A stretch of 5,982 bases of DNA, from positions 1-5,982 of the forward strand of contig JASLXW010000261.1 of the NCBI GenBank assembly GCA_030740135.1, read 5' to 3'. This DNA comes from Nitrospinota bacterium (GTDB taxonomy: Bacteria > UBA8248 > JACPRG01). This document shows positions 1 through 5,776 of this stretch, one piece after another. A program made the position numbers and the translations under genes. The first letter of the stretch is position 1; each line of letters starts with the position of its first letter. The notes under the pieces are model-generated. The model searched no databases. It had not been told where the DNA came from and saw only the letters and a list, made by a program, of their open reading frames with translations.

Positions 1-1
1 G

Positions 2-988
2 GAGCTCTCCCGGATCCTTCGAACGCTTGTGGACGAAGGCGTCTCCATGGTCTTCATCTCGCACAAGCTCGAAGAGGTGATGCAGGTGACCGACCGGGTG
101 ACGGTGATGCGTCAAGGCAAGGTCATCGACACCCTGCGCACGGCCGACACCTCTCCCGCCGAGCTGGCTCAAATGATGGTCGGCCGCCCTGTCGTCTTCG
201 AGTTTTCGAAATCCGAGAGGGAACCCGGCGAGCCGGTGCTGGAGCTGGAAGGCCTTCGGGTGGAGGACGACGACGGCCTGATCGCGCTCAAGGGCGCGAG
301 TCTCTCGGTCCGGCGGGGCGAGATCCTCGGAATCGCGGGGGTGGACGGAAACGGCCAGCGCGAATTGACGGAGGTCATCTTCGGCTTGAGGAAACCTGCC
401 TCCGGATCCGTTCGAATCCACGGGCGGGACATCAGCGGCTGGTCTCCCCGCGACCTCACGGACAAAGGGGTGGGGCGCATCCCGGAAGACCGCCACGGCA
501 TGGGGCTGATACCGGCCTTGACGGTCAGGGAGAATCTCCACCTGGAGCGTTTTCAGAATGTTCCCTTCACGCGAAGAGGGTTTCTGAGGGGCAAGGTGAT
601 TGAAGAGAACAGCCGGCGGCTCGTCCGGTCCCACGACATCCGGCCGCAGTCGACGGGCATCCGGGTGGGCGCCCTCTCCGGCGGCAACCAGCAGAAGGTC
701 ATCGTCGCCCGGGTGATGATGGAGGCGCCGGACTTGCTGATCGCGATGAACCCGACCCGGGGCCTGGACGTGGGGGCCGCGGCTTTCGTTTACGAGACCT
801 TCCTGGAGCGGCGGGAAAAGGGAGGGGCCATCCTTCTCATCTCCAGCGAGCTTTCCGAGATCATGAGCCTGAGCGATCGGATCGCGGTCCTCTGCGAGGG
901 GCGTATCCAGGGAGAGGTCGCCGGCGCGGAGGCGGACGAGCTGATGCTCGGGCTCTGGATGGCGGGGGTTTCCGGAGAGCCGGCATGA
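2..988 (+). CDS. ABC transporter ATP-binding protein, BMP/nucleoside (YufO-like) type, 5'-truncated by window edge
   Basis: This is the C-terminal 328 residues of a protein that is normally about 500 residues with two fused nucleotide-binding domains. It would energise uptake through the two permeases encoded directly downstream, on the cytoplasmic face of the membrane. The fragment opens in the end of domain 1, where the H-loop reads FISHKLEEV (His codon 62-64). Domain 2 has a degenerate Walker A, GVDGNGQ (338-358), the ABC signature LSGGNQQK (674-697), and a Walker B region DLLIAMNPTRGLD (731-769) in which Asn stands where the catalytic Glu usually is. The domain 2 H-loop has Ser (845-847) instead of His. 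Such a degenerate second domain is normal for sugar and nucleoside ATPases of the RbsA/YufO type. The reading frame is open to the left edge; a GTG at 29 is internal, not the real start. The TGA stop overlaps the next ATG by 4 nt. The RbsA-like sugar family is the alternative, but the neighbours favour the BMP type. Confidence 0.95.
   Translation, partial: ELSRILRTLVDEGVSMVFISHKLEEVMQVTDRVTVMRQGKVIDTLRTADTSPAELAQMMVGRPVVFEFSKSEREPGEPVLELEGLRVEDDDGLIALKGASLSVRRGEILGIAGVDGNGQRELTEVIFGLRKPASGSVRIHGRDISGWSPRDLTDKGVGRIPEDRHGMGLIPALTVRENLHLERFQNVPFTRRGFLRGKVIEENSRRLVRSHDIRPQSTGIRVGALSGGNQQKVIVARVMMEAPDLLIAMNPTRGLDVGAAAFVYETFLERREKGGAILLISSELSEIMSLSDRIAVLCEGRIQGEVAGAEADELMLGLWMAGVSGEPA
974..977 (+). 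promoter_or_regulatory. Ribosome binding site of the first permease gene
   Basis: GGAG lies 7 nt before the ATG at 985 and inside the end of the ATPase gene. A second ATG follows immediately at 988; the spacing favours 985 slightly, and the two differ by only one residue. The ATGA overlap suggests translational coupling. Confidence 0.6.
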
Positions 989-2073
989 TGGATAAAACCT
1001 CCCGGGCGAGCCGAATCCAATTCCTCGCGGTGTTTCAGGTGCTCTCCCCCCTGCTCGCCGTCGTCCTCGCGCTGCTGGCCGGCGGGATCATCATCGGCGC
1101 CATCGGGATCAATCCGCTGGGCGCGTACGCGGCCCTTTGGAACGGCGCTTTCGGAACGCCCGCCGGATTCGGCCTGGCCGTCACCCGGACCGTTCCCCTG
1201 CTGTTTGTGGGCCTCAGCGTATCGCTCGCTTTCCGGTGCGGGCTCTTCAATATCGGGGGCGAAGGCCAGCTCTATATCGGGGCCCTGGCCTCCACGGCCC
1301 TGGCGGTTTTCCTTCCGGCAATGCCGTGGGCCATTCATTTTCCCATCGTTTTGCTGGGAAGCTTCATCGCCGGGGGCGCCTGGGGATCGCTCGCGGGATG
1401 GATGCGCGCCAAGTTCGGCCTCAGTGAGATCATCACAACGATCATGCTCAACTACATCGCCTTCTGGATCGTGAGCTATCTGGTTCACGGTCCGATGCTG
1501 GACGAGTCGAGCTATTATCCGTGGTCCGCCGAGGTGCCCGAATCGACCCAATTCCCGATCATCCACGATCTGACGGGCATTCATGTCGGCATCTTTCTGG
1601 CATTGGCCGCGGCCCTCGTCGTCTACGTTTTCTTGTGGCACACAAAGGTCGGGTTCGAGATCCGGGCGACGGGCGCCGGGATCTCCACCTCCCGGTTTGT
1701 CGGCATCCGCGTTGTCCGGAGCACAGTGCTGGCGATGTTCTTGGCGGGAGGTCTGGCCGGCCTCGCGGGCACGGCCGAGGTCAACGGCGTTCAGTTTCGT
1801 CTGAGCGATTTCTTCTCGCCCGGTTACGGGTTCACGGGGATCGCCGTCGCTCTGGTGGGGCGGACCCAGCCTTTCGGCGTCATTCTGGCCGCGTTTCTTT
1901 TCGGAATGCTGGATTCGGGCTCCGACAACCTGCAACAAACCATGGGGGTTCCATCGGCCGTCATACAGATCGTCCAGGGATTGGCCATTGGGCTGCTCAT
2001 CGCGGCCTCCTCGCAGGGTCTCATGAGAAAACTGCTGAAGGGACAGGAGCTTCGGTATGCTCGAGTCGATTGA
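985..2073 (+). CDS. ABC transporter permease, BMP/nucleoside (YufP-like) type
   Basis: This 362-residue inner-membrane protein belongs to the BPD_transp_2 permease group (LivH/RbsC/YufP-like) and forms one half of the transport channel. Hydrophobic stretches at about residues 20-42, 66-82, 97-112, 118-139, 150-168, 200-218, 246-262, 283-308 and 324-342 suggest 8 to 10 membrane helices. The family hallmark FRCGLFNIGGEGQL lies at residues 83-96, and EIITTIMLNYIA, typical of YufP-like permeases, at 148-159. The N-terminus (MMDKTSRASR) is short and basic, as expected for a cytosolic start. It overlaps the ATPase stop by 4 nt, and its own end overlaps the second permease by 17 nt, so the three are surely cotranscribed. 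The pairing of two non-identical permeases with one double ATPase is the layout of B. subtilis NupOPQ. Substrate is inferred from context only. Confidence 0.94.
   Translation: MMDKTSRASRIQFLAVFQVLSPLLAVVLALLAGGIIIGAIGINPLGAYAALWNGAFGTPAGFGLAVTRTVPLLFVGLSVSLAFRCGLFNIGGEGQLYIGALASTALAVFLPAMPWAIHFPIVLLGSFIAGGAWGSLAGWMRAKFGLSEIITTIMLNYIAFWIVSYLVHGPMLDESSYYPWSAEVPESTQFPIIHDLTGIHVGIFLALAAALVVYVFLWHTKVGFEIRATGAGISTSRFVGIRVVRSTVLAMFLAGGLAGLAGTAEVNGVQFRLSDFFSPGYGFTGIAVALVGRTQPFGVILAAFLFGMLDSGSDNLQQTMGVPSAVIQIVQGLAIGLLIAASSQGLMRKLLKGQELRYARVD
2045..2049 (+). promoter_or_regulatory. Ribosome binding site that fixes the overlapping start of the second permease
   Basis: AGGAG, a strong Shine-Dalgarno match, is 7 nt before the ATG at 2057 and lies wholly inside the first permease gene. 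It supports a start 17 nt before the upstream stop rather than a later one. Confidence 0.7.
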
Positions 2074-2992
2074 ACAGCTTTTCTTCTCGGCCGATTTGCT
2101 CTCCGCCACGGTCCGGCTGTCTATCCCCCTGGTGTTCTTGAGCGTGGGAGAGTTGTTCGCCGAGCGCTCCGGCGTCGTCAACATCGGCCTGGAGGGCATG
2201 ATGTTGTTCGGCGCGTTCACGGCGGTTGTGGGAGTGTTCCTGTTCGGAAACCCCTGGTGGGGCGTTGTGGCCGCGATCATGGCGGGCGCCCTTTTCGCCC
2301 TCCTTCTCGCCTACGTTTCCGTCTCGCTGGCGGGCGACCAGATTGTGACCGGAATCGCCCTGAACATCGGGGCCCTGGGATTGACGACCTTCCTGAGCCG
2401 CACGCTTTGGGGCGTGGGAAAGAATCCCAACGTCTCCGGATTCAAGCTGGTGGAAATTCCCGGCCTCACGGACATCCCGGTCCTCGGCGAGATCTTCTTC
2501 CATCACTCCCCCCTGGCGTACGTTGCGTTTATGATTCTGCCCGTCGCGGCCTGGGTCCTGTTCCGAACCCGGTGGGGCCTTCACATCGATGCGGTGGGTG
2601 AGCACCCGCGCGCCGCGGACAGCATGGGCATCTCGGTTTCCGGGGTTCGCTATCTGACGATCGTCATCTCCGGCATGCTCGCCGGCGTCGGCGGCGCCTA
2701 TCTCTCCATCAGCCAGTTGGACTCCTTCGTTGAAGGCATGACGGGTGGGCGGGGATTCATTGCCCTGGCCATCGTGATCGTGGCCAAGTGGTTTCCGTAC
2801 CGCGCGGCGGCCGTGGCCCTTCTGTTTGGGGCCACCGAAGCCCTGAGCCTGCGGATGGAGGCGCTGGGCTTCCCGGTTTCATTTCACATTCTCCGCATGC
2901 TGCCGTACCTGTTGACCCTGCTTGTGTACGCCGGTGTCGTCGGCAACACCCGCATGCCGGCGGCCATCACCCAGCCTTATATAAAGGATTGA
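2057..2992 (+). CDS. ABC transporter permease, BMP/nucleoside (YufQ-like) type
   Basis: This 311-residue membrane protein is the second channel subunit and probably pairs with the first permease. Family marks are ERSGVVNIGLEGMM (residues 36-49), DQIVTGIALNI (94-104), the cytosolic loop GEHPRAADSMGI (181-192), which should contact the ATPase, and GRGFIALA (231-238). Hydrophobic segments lie at about residues 21-33, 48-64, 68-90, 98-113, 152-169, 198-217, 233-244, 248-262 and 280-296. Its length is usual for YufQ-like proteins, which are shorter than YufP-like ones. The start at 2057 is supported by the AGGAG site and by the 17-nt overlap with the upstream gene. The deaminase gene begins 7 nt after the stop, so the enzyme is part of the same transcript. 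LivM/RbsC-type permeases are related, but the VNIGLEGMM motif points to the YufQ branch. Confidence 0.94.
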   Translation: MLESIEQLFFSADLLSATVRLSIPLVFLSVGELFAERSGVVNIGLEGMMLFGAFTAVVGVFLFGNPWWGVVAAIMAGALFALLLAYVSVSLAGDQIVTGIALNIGALGLTTFLSRTLWGVGKNPNVSGFKLVEIPGLTDIPVLGEIFFHHSPLAYVAFMILPVAAWVLFRTRWGLHIDAVGEHPRAADSMGISVSGVRYLTIVISGMLAGVGGAYLSISQLDSFVEGMTGGRGFIALAIVIVAKWFPYRAAAVALLFGATEALSLRMEALGFPVSFHILRMLPYLLTLLVYAGVVGNTRMPAAITQPYIKD

Positions 2993-2999
2993 GGCCCTT

Positions 3000-4358
3000 A
3001 TGAGCACAACGCTGATCCGAGATATCGATCTTCTGGTCACCGACGTTGATGAGGAGCCCCTCCAGGGCGCGAGTCTGCTCATCGAAGGGCCGAGAATCCG
3101 GTCGATCGGGGCGGCCGTCGCCTCGGATATCCAGCCCGACCGGACGATTGACGGACGCGGACATCTCTTCATGCCGGGGTTGATCAACACCCACCACCAC
3201 TTCTTCCAGTCGCTCACGCGCAACCTGCCCAAGACGCAGGACGCGAAGCTTTTCGATTGGATCGTCGAGAACTTCAAGGTCTGGCGCAACCTGGACCACG
3301 AAATGGCGGCCTCGGCCGGCAGGACCATCGCGGTCGAGCTTCTCTTGTCCGGCTGCACGACGGCGGTTAATCACTGCTACCTCCATCCGAGGCGTTCCCC
3401 CGAGATTGCCGCTTATGAGATCCGGGCGGTGCGGGAGGTCGGACTCCGGTTCCATTTGGCCCGGGGGGCGCTCTCGCCGGGGTTCGACCTCGACCCCGAA
3501 ATCGTCCAGGAAGACGACGCCGTCCACAAGGCGACGCGGTCGTTGATCGAGGAATGGCACGAAGCCGAGCCCTGCGGGATGACGCGGATCTGCGTCGGCC
3601 CCTGCGCGCCCTTCAACGCGAGCGCGGACCTCTATCGCGAATCCAGAAAAATGGCCGACAGCTATCCGGGCGTACAGTGTCACACCCACTTGGCCGAGAC
3701 GAAGGACGAGGAAGCGTATTGCACGCACCATTTAGGCAAGCGTCCGTTCGATTTCATGGAAGACGCGGGGTGGATGGACGAGCGCTGCTTTCACGCCCAC
3801 AGCGTCTGGCTGAACGACGCCGAGGTCAAAAGGATGGGCGGACTGGGCGGGGGCGTTGCGCATTGCCCGGTGAGCAACATGCGGCTGAGCTCGGGCATCG
3901 CCCCGGTGGTGGACATGCTCCGGGCCGGGGTGAACGTGGGCCTGGGCGTGGACGGAAGCGCCAGCAATGACAGCTCGCACCTCTTCAACGAGGCCCGGCA
4001 AAGCCTGCTGATCCAGCGGATCCGCTACTCCGAGTCCGACATCTCGGCGCGCGATGTTTTGAGGATGGGGACCAAGGCGGGGGCGGCGGTGCTGGGCAGG
4101 GACGACATCGGCGTCCTGGCCCCCGGCAAGGCGGCGGACGTGATCGGCGTGAACCTGAGCCAGATCCAGTTCGCCGGGGCGAACCACGACTACGTGGCGG
4201 CGCTGATCTTCTGCGGCGTGCCGAAGGTGGACTACTCGTTTGTGAACGGGGAGCTGAGGGTCGACAAGGGCGAGGTCGTCGGCGTGGACATCGGGCAGGT
4301 CATCGCCAAGCAGAACGAAATGGCGCTCAAGCTGGTGCGGAAAGCGGCGGGATCTTAG
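3000..4358 (+). CDS. Amidohydrolase, 8-oxoguanine deaminase-like / hydroxyatrazine ethylaminohydrolase group (COG0402)
   Basis: This is a 452-residue cytosolic metal-dependent hydrolase, full length for its group. Such enzymes remove an amino or alkylamino group from a purine, triazine or similar heteroaromatic ring. The N-terminal beta segment (residues 1-58) leads into the HxH metal motif H65/H67 in LINTHHHFFQ. Then come HTHLAE (H228-E233), with the metal ligand His230 and the proton-shuttle Glu233, a third His in HAHSVWL (265-271), and the metal Asp318 in GVDGSASND. CPVSNMRLSSGI (289-300) and LLLSGCTTA (114-122) match the 8-oxoguanine deaminase branch as I remember it. The C-terminal LAPGKAADVI (373-382) is the usual return to the beta sandwich. 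GAGG 5 nt before the ATG or AAGGA at 2984-2988 serves as ribosome binding site; an upstream start would enter the permease gene. Position directly behind nucleoside-type transporter genes supports a purine-related substrate. Isoxanthopterin deaminase or triazine hydrolase activity cannot be excluded. Confidence 0.9.
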   Translation: MSTTLIRDIDLLVTDVDEEPLQGASLLIEGPRIRSIGAAVASDIQPDRTIDGRGHLFMPGLINTHHHFFQSLTRNLPKTQDAKLFDWIVENFKVWRNLDHEMAASAGRTIAVELLLSGCTTAVNHCYLHPRRSPEIAAYEIRAVREVGLRFHLARGALSPGFDLDPEIVQEDDAVHKATRSLIEEWHEAEPCGMTRICVGPCAPFNASADLYRESRKMADSYPGVQCHTHLAETKDEEAYCTHHLGKRPFDFMEDAGWMDERCFHAHSVWLNDAEVKRMGGLGGGVAHCPVSNMRLSSGIAPVVDMLRAGVNVGLGVDGSASNDSSHLFNEARQSLLIQRIRYSESDISARDVLRMGTKAGAAVLGRDDIGVLAPGKAADVIGVNLSQIQFAGANHDYVAALIFCGVPKVDYSFVNGELRVDKGEVVGVDIGQVIAKQNEMALKLVRKAAGS

Positions 4359-4394
4359 CTCATTGGGGTTGCGATGGAAGATGACTGATCGTGC

Positions 4395-4416
4395 AGATTA
4401 GAACCTATCTCAAAAT
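4395..4416 (+). repeat. Left terminal inverted repeat (22 bp)
   Basis: The sequence begins AGATTAGAACC and ends TCAAAAT. It pairs perfectly with 4536-4557 in inverse orientation. It begins 37 nt after the deaminase stop codon. Confidence 0.85.
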
Positions 4417-4435
4417 TGGTCGTGCCCTGACCGTC

Positions 4436-4460
4436 ATGCCCGTATGTCGTAAGCGGGCAT
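4436..4460. repeat. Internal hairpin 1 (ATGCCCG / CGGGCAT)
   Basis: A 7-bp perfect stem (4436-4442 with 4454-4460) encloses an 11-nt loop. It resembles the GTCATGCCCG...CGGGCATCC type of dispersed palindrome. The flanking GTCAT (4433-4437) can also pair with ATGAC at 4502-4506. Confidence 0.6.
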
Positions 4461-4483
4461 CCGGAAAAGCTTGAAAACACTGG

Positions 4484-4503
4484 ATTCCCGCCTTCGCGGG
4501 AAT
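4484..4503. repeat. Internal hairpin 2, ATTCCC-N8-GGGAAT
   Basis: An 8-bp perfect stem, ATTCCCGC with GCGGGAAT, closes a CTTC tetraloop and is followed by GACGAC. This dispersed GC-rich palindrome is common in many bacterial genomes and fits the ATTCCC-N8-GGGAAT formula used for neisserial dRS3 repeats. Relation to those repeats is not implied. With no T-run it is a poor intrinsic terminator, although it sits between convergent genes. Confidence 0.75.
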
Positions 4504-4535
4504 GACGACAAAAGGTCCAAGGAGCGGGAAATGGG

Positions 4536-4557
4536 ATTTTGAGATAGGTTCTAATCT
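4536..4557 (-). repeat. Right terminal inverted repeat (22 bp), overlapping the nitrilase 3' end
   Basis: This is an exact reverse complement of 4395-4416. Its outer 7 bp (4551-4557) contain the TAG stop and the preceding Asp codon of the minus-strand nitrilase gene, plus one base of the Arg codon before it. Confidence 0.85.
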
Positions 4558-5375
4558 CTTTTCTCTGCAATCCGCCCGTAAAGCTCCGGCTTTCGCCACG
4601 AATCCATCAGGCCCGGAATCGTCCGATACGGCTTGGGCATGACCAGGTCCTCTTTGGTCTCGCGCAAAACCTTCAGCCGGTCAAGGTCCAGATCGGCGAC
4701 GATCAGTCCCGGCGTGTCCCGTTCGACCAAAAGACCTTCCGGCCCGGCGATGGCCGCGATGCCTCTCTCCATCCCGAACAGGTTCTGGCACATGACGGAG
4801 TAGACGTAGTTCTCGATGGCCCGCGCGCGGACCAAAATCCGCCACGACTCGGAGACCTCGTAGAACATCCCGCCCGCGGGATAAAAGATGATGTCCGCCC
4901 CGTCGAGGGCGAGAACCCGTGACATCTCGGGCGAGAATATTTCCGAGCAGACCTGAAGCCCCACGTTGCCGTGAGGGGTTTCCAGGACCTTCAGCTCGTC
5001 CCCTTCCCGGACGTGGCGTCCGAAGAGAGGAAGGTCCACGCCGTCGCCCGCGCTCTGACAGCGTTTGTACCGGTAGGCCATCTTCCCATCGGGGGTGTAG
5101 AAATCGAGCAGGTTGTAAAAGGCGTCGGGACCGGCCTCCTCCAAGCCTCCGGCGAGAACGTAAATGCCGTGTTTCTTCGCGGCGTCGGCCAGCTCTCCGG
5201 TGGGGTCGAAATCCATCGAGCCGGAATAAGGCCCGGGATAGCCCTCCGGGAAACAGATGAACTTGGCCCCTTCCTCCCCCGCTTGGCGGATGTATTCGAG
5301 CGCGACAGGCAGGTTCTCCGGCTCCCGTTCCTTCTGAAACGTCATCGGCTGGGCGGCGGCTACGCGGACCTTCAT
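4551..5375 (-). CDS. Carbon-nitrogen hydrolase (nitrilase superfamily)
   Basis: This 274-residue cytosolic enzyme hydrolyses a non-peptide C-N bond (amide, carbamoyl or nitrile); the exact substrate is unknown. The nitrilase catalytic triad is intact: Glu44 in CFPEGYPG, Lys104 in YRYKRC and Cys143 in GNVGLQVCSE, followed by SPEMSRVLALDGADIIFYP, the usual stretch after the nucleophile. RARAIENYVYSV (residues 183-194) is also typical of the fold. The loss of the common RKxHL wording around Lys104 is mild. There is no signal peptide. The ATG at 5373-5375 has the ribosome binding sequence GAGAGGA 6 nt upstream. Length is normal, but the final Arg-Asp-stop codons fall at or in the inverted repeat, so the original C-terminus may have ended a few residues later. 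The gene converges on the deaminase gene. Amidase, N-carbamoyl amino acid or beta-ureidopropionase-like roles are all possible, and a link to purine or pyrimidine breakdown is only contextual. Confidence 0.9.
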   Translation of the reverse strand: MKVRVAAAQPMTFQKEREPENLPVALEYIRQAGEEGAKFICFPEGYPGPYSGSMDFDPTGELADAAKKHGIYVLAGGLEEAGPDAFYNLLDFYTPDGKMAYRYKRCQSAGDGVDLPLFGRHVREGDELKVLETPHGNVGLQVCSEIFSPEMSRVLALDGADIIFYPAGGMFYEVSESWRILVRARAIENYVYSVMCQNLFGMERGIAAIAGPEGLLVERDTPGLIVADLDLDRLKVLRETKEDLVMPKPYRTIPGLMDSWRKPELYGRIAEKRD

Positions 5376-5381
5376 GATTTA

Positions 5382-5388
5382 TCCTCTC
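5382..5388 (-). promoter_or_regulatory. Ribosome binding site of the nitrilase gene
   Basis: On the minus strand GAGAGGA is followed by a 6-nt spacer (TAAATC) and ATG. It fixes the start at 5375. Confidence 0.7.
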
Positions 5389-5705
5389 AGGGGATTTTGT
5401 GACGGCGTCGGATCGGCGGCTTTGCGCCCTCCGCCCGGGTCGGAGATCTGATTACAGCCCCAGGTATTGTATACGACCAGGGCGTTGTGGTTGCCCAATA
5501 TACGGGTTGGACCCGCTGCCTCGCCCGCTCCTCATTCCGGATTGACAGGCGCCGGAATCACCTCATGGGTCACGATGAAGGGTCTCGGAACCGCTTTACA
5601 GAACGCCGCGGGACTCGCACGCACCCGCAGGGGGGGTGCCACGCCGCCAACGGATACAACTGCGTCAACGCGATGACGGAAGACCTGGGTATTCCGAAAT
5701 GGTGG

Positions 5706-5726
5706 GTGAAGTAGTTTCAACTTCAC
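5706..5726. terminator. Weak hairpin downstream of the flavin reductase gene
   Basis: GTGAAGT (5706-5712) and ACTTCAC (5720-5726) form a 7-bp perfect stem with a 7-nt loop, about 50 nt past the minus-strand stop at 5777. No T-run follows on either strand, so a terminator role is only possible. It may instead be a chance or regulatory structure. Confidence 0.25.
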
Positions 5727-5776
5727 TTAGAGACGGTTGCACGGCCGGGAAGGTGTAGACGCCCAGAAAGGTTCGC

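Larger units (their letters stand above)
4395..4557. repeat. 163-bp MITE-like or composite REP-like element with perfect 22-bp terminal inverted repeats
   Basis: Positions 4395-4416 and 4536-4557 are exact reverse complements over 22 bp, and the match stops abruptly on both sides. The 119 bp between them hold two hairpins and no plausible gene. The layout is that of a non-autonomous mobile element: perfect ends, no coding capacity, and a site between convergent genes. No clear target-site duplication is visible in the flanks (left ...GATCGTGC, right CTTTTCTC...). An internal TA/TA pair at 4399-4400 and 4552-4553 could be a duplication if the true ends are shorter. The right end overlaps the last 7 nt of the nitrilase gene. 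I do not recognise a named family. Whether it moves or is present in many copies cannot be judged from one copy. Confidence 0.8.
5376..5776. other. About 400-nt gap between flavin reductase and nitrilase genes, no confident gene
   Basis: Apart from the nitrilase ribosome binding site, nothing here is convincing. Several overlapping frames are open, as expected at this GC content. A + strand frame is open from 5403 to the TAG at 5712-5714, and its last third (about 5633-5711, reading ...GYNCVNAMTEDLGIPKWWVK) has protein-like composition and GC-rich third positions. A minus-strand frame ending at 5532 (...FIVTHEVIPAPVNPE) looks equally protein-like. Neither has a good start signal and I recognise neither. 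One may be the tail of a decayed gene. The nitrilase promoter should lie in this gap, but no good -35/-10 pair was found; the best -10-like hexamer on the minus strand is TACAAT (5466-5471), with no matching -35. Confidence 0.5.

Noticed and set aside
790..2280. A 496-residue open frame on the minus strand across the ATPase end and the first permease
   Set aside because: It is antisense to two clearly recognisable family members. Its translation is rich in Arg, Gly, Asp and Gln without domain pattern, as GC-rich antisense frames are.
2967..3731. A 254-residue minus-strand frame over the deaminase gene
   Set aside because: It is antisense to a gene with an intact metal site; the composition is that of a GC-rich shadow frame.
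4484..4503. Hairpin 2 as an intrinsic terminator for the deaminase operon
   Set aside because: The stem is strong, but no T-run follows on either strand, and the structure is better explained as part of the repeat element.
4355..4599. Two short minus-strand frames in the convergent junction (reading ...SREGGNPVF and ...IPAKAGIQ)
   Set aside because: These are translations of the palindromic repeat itself. Such peptides recur in annotations wherever this repeat occurs and are not evidence of a gene.
5508..5520. GGGTTGGACCC-like sequence considered as a tRNA T-arm
   Set aside because: The loop is too short and no acceptor, D or anticodon arms could be built around it.
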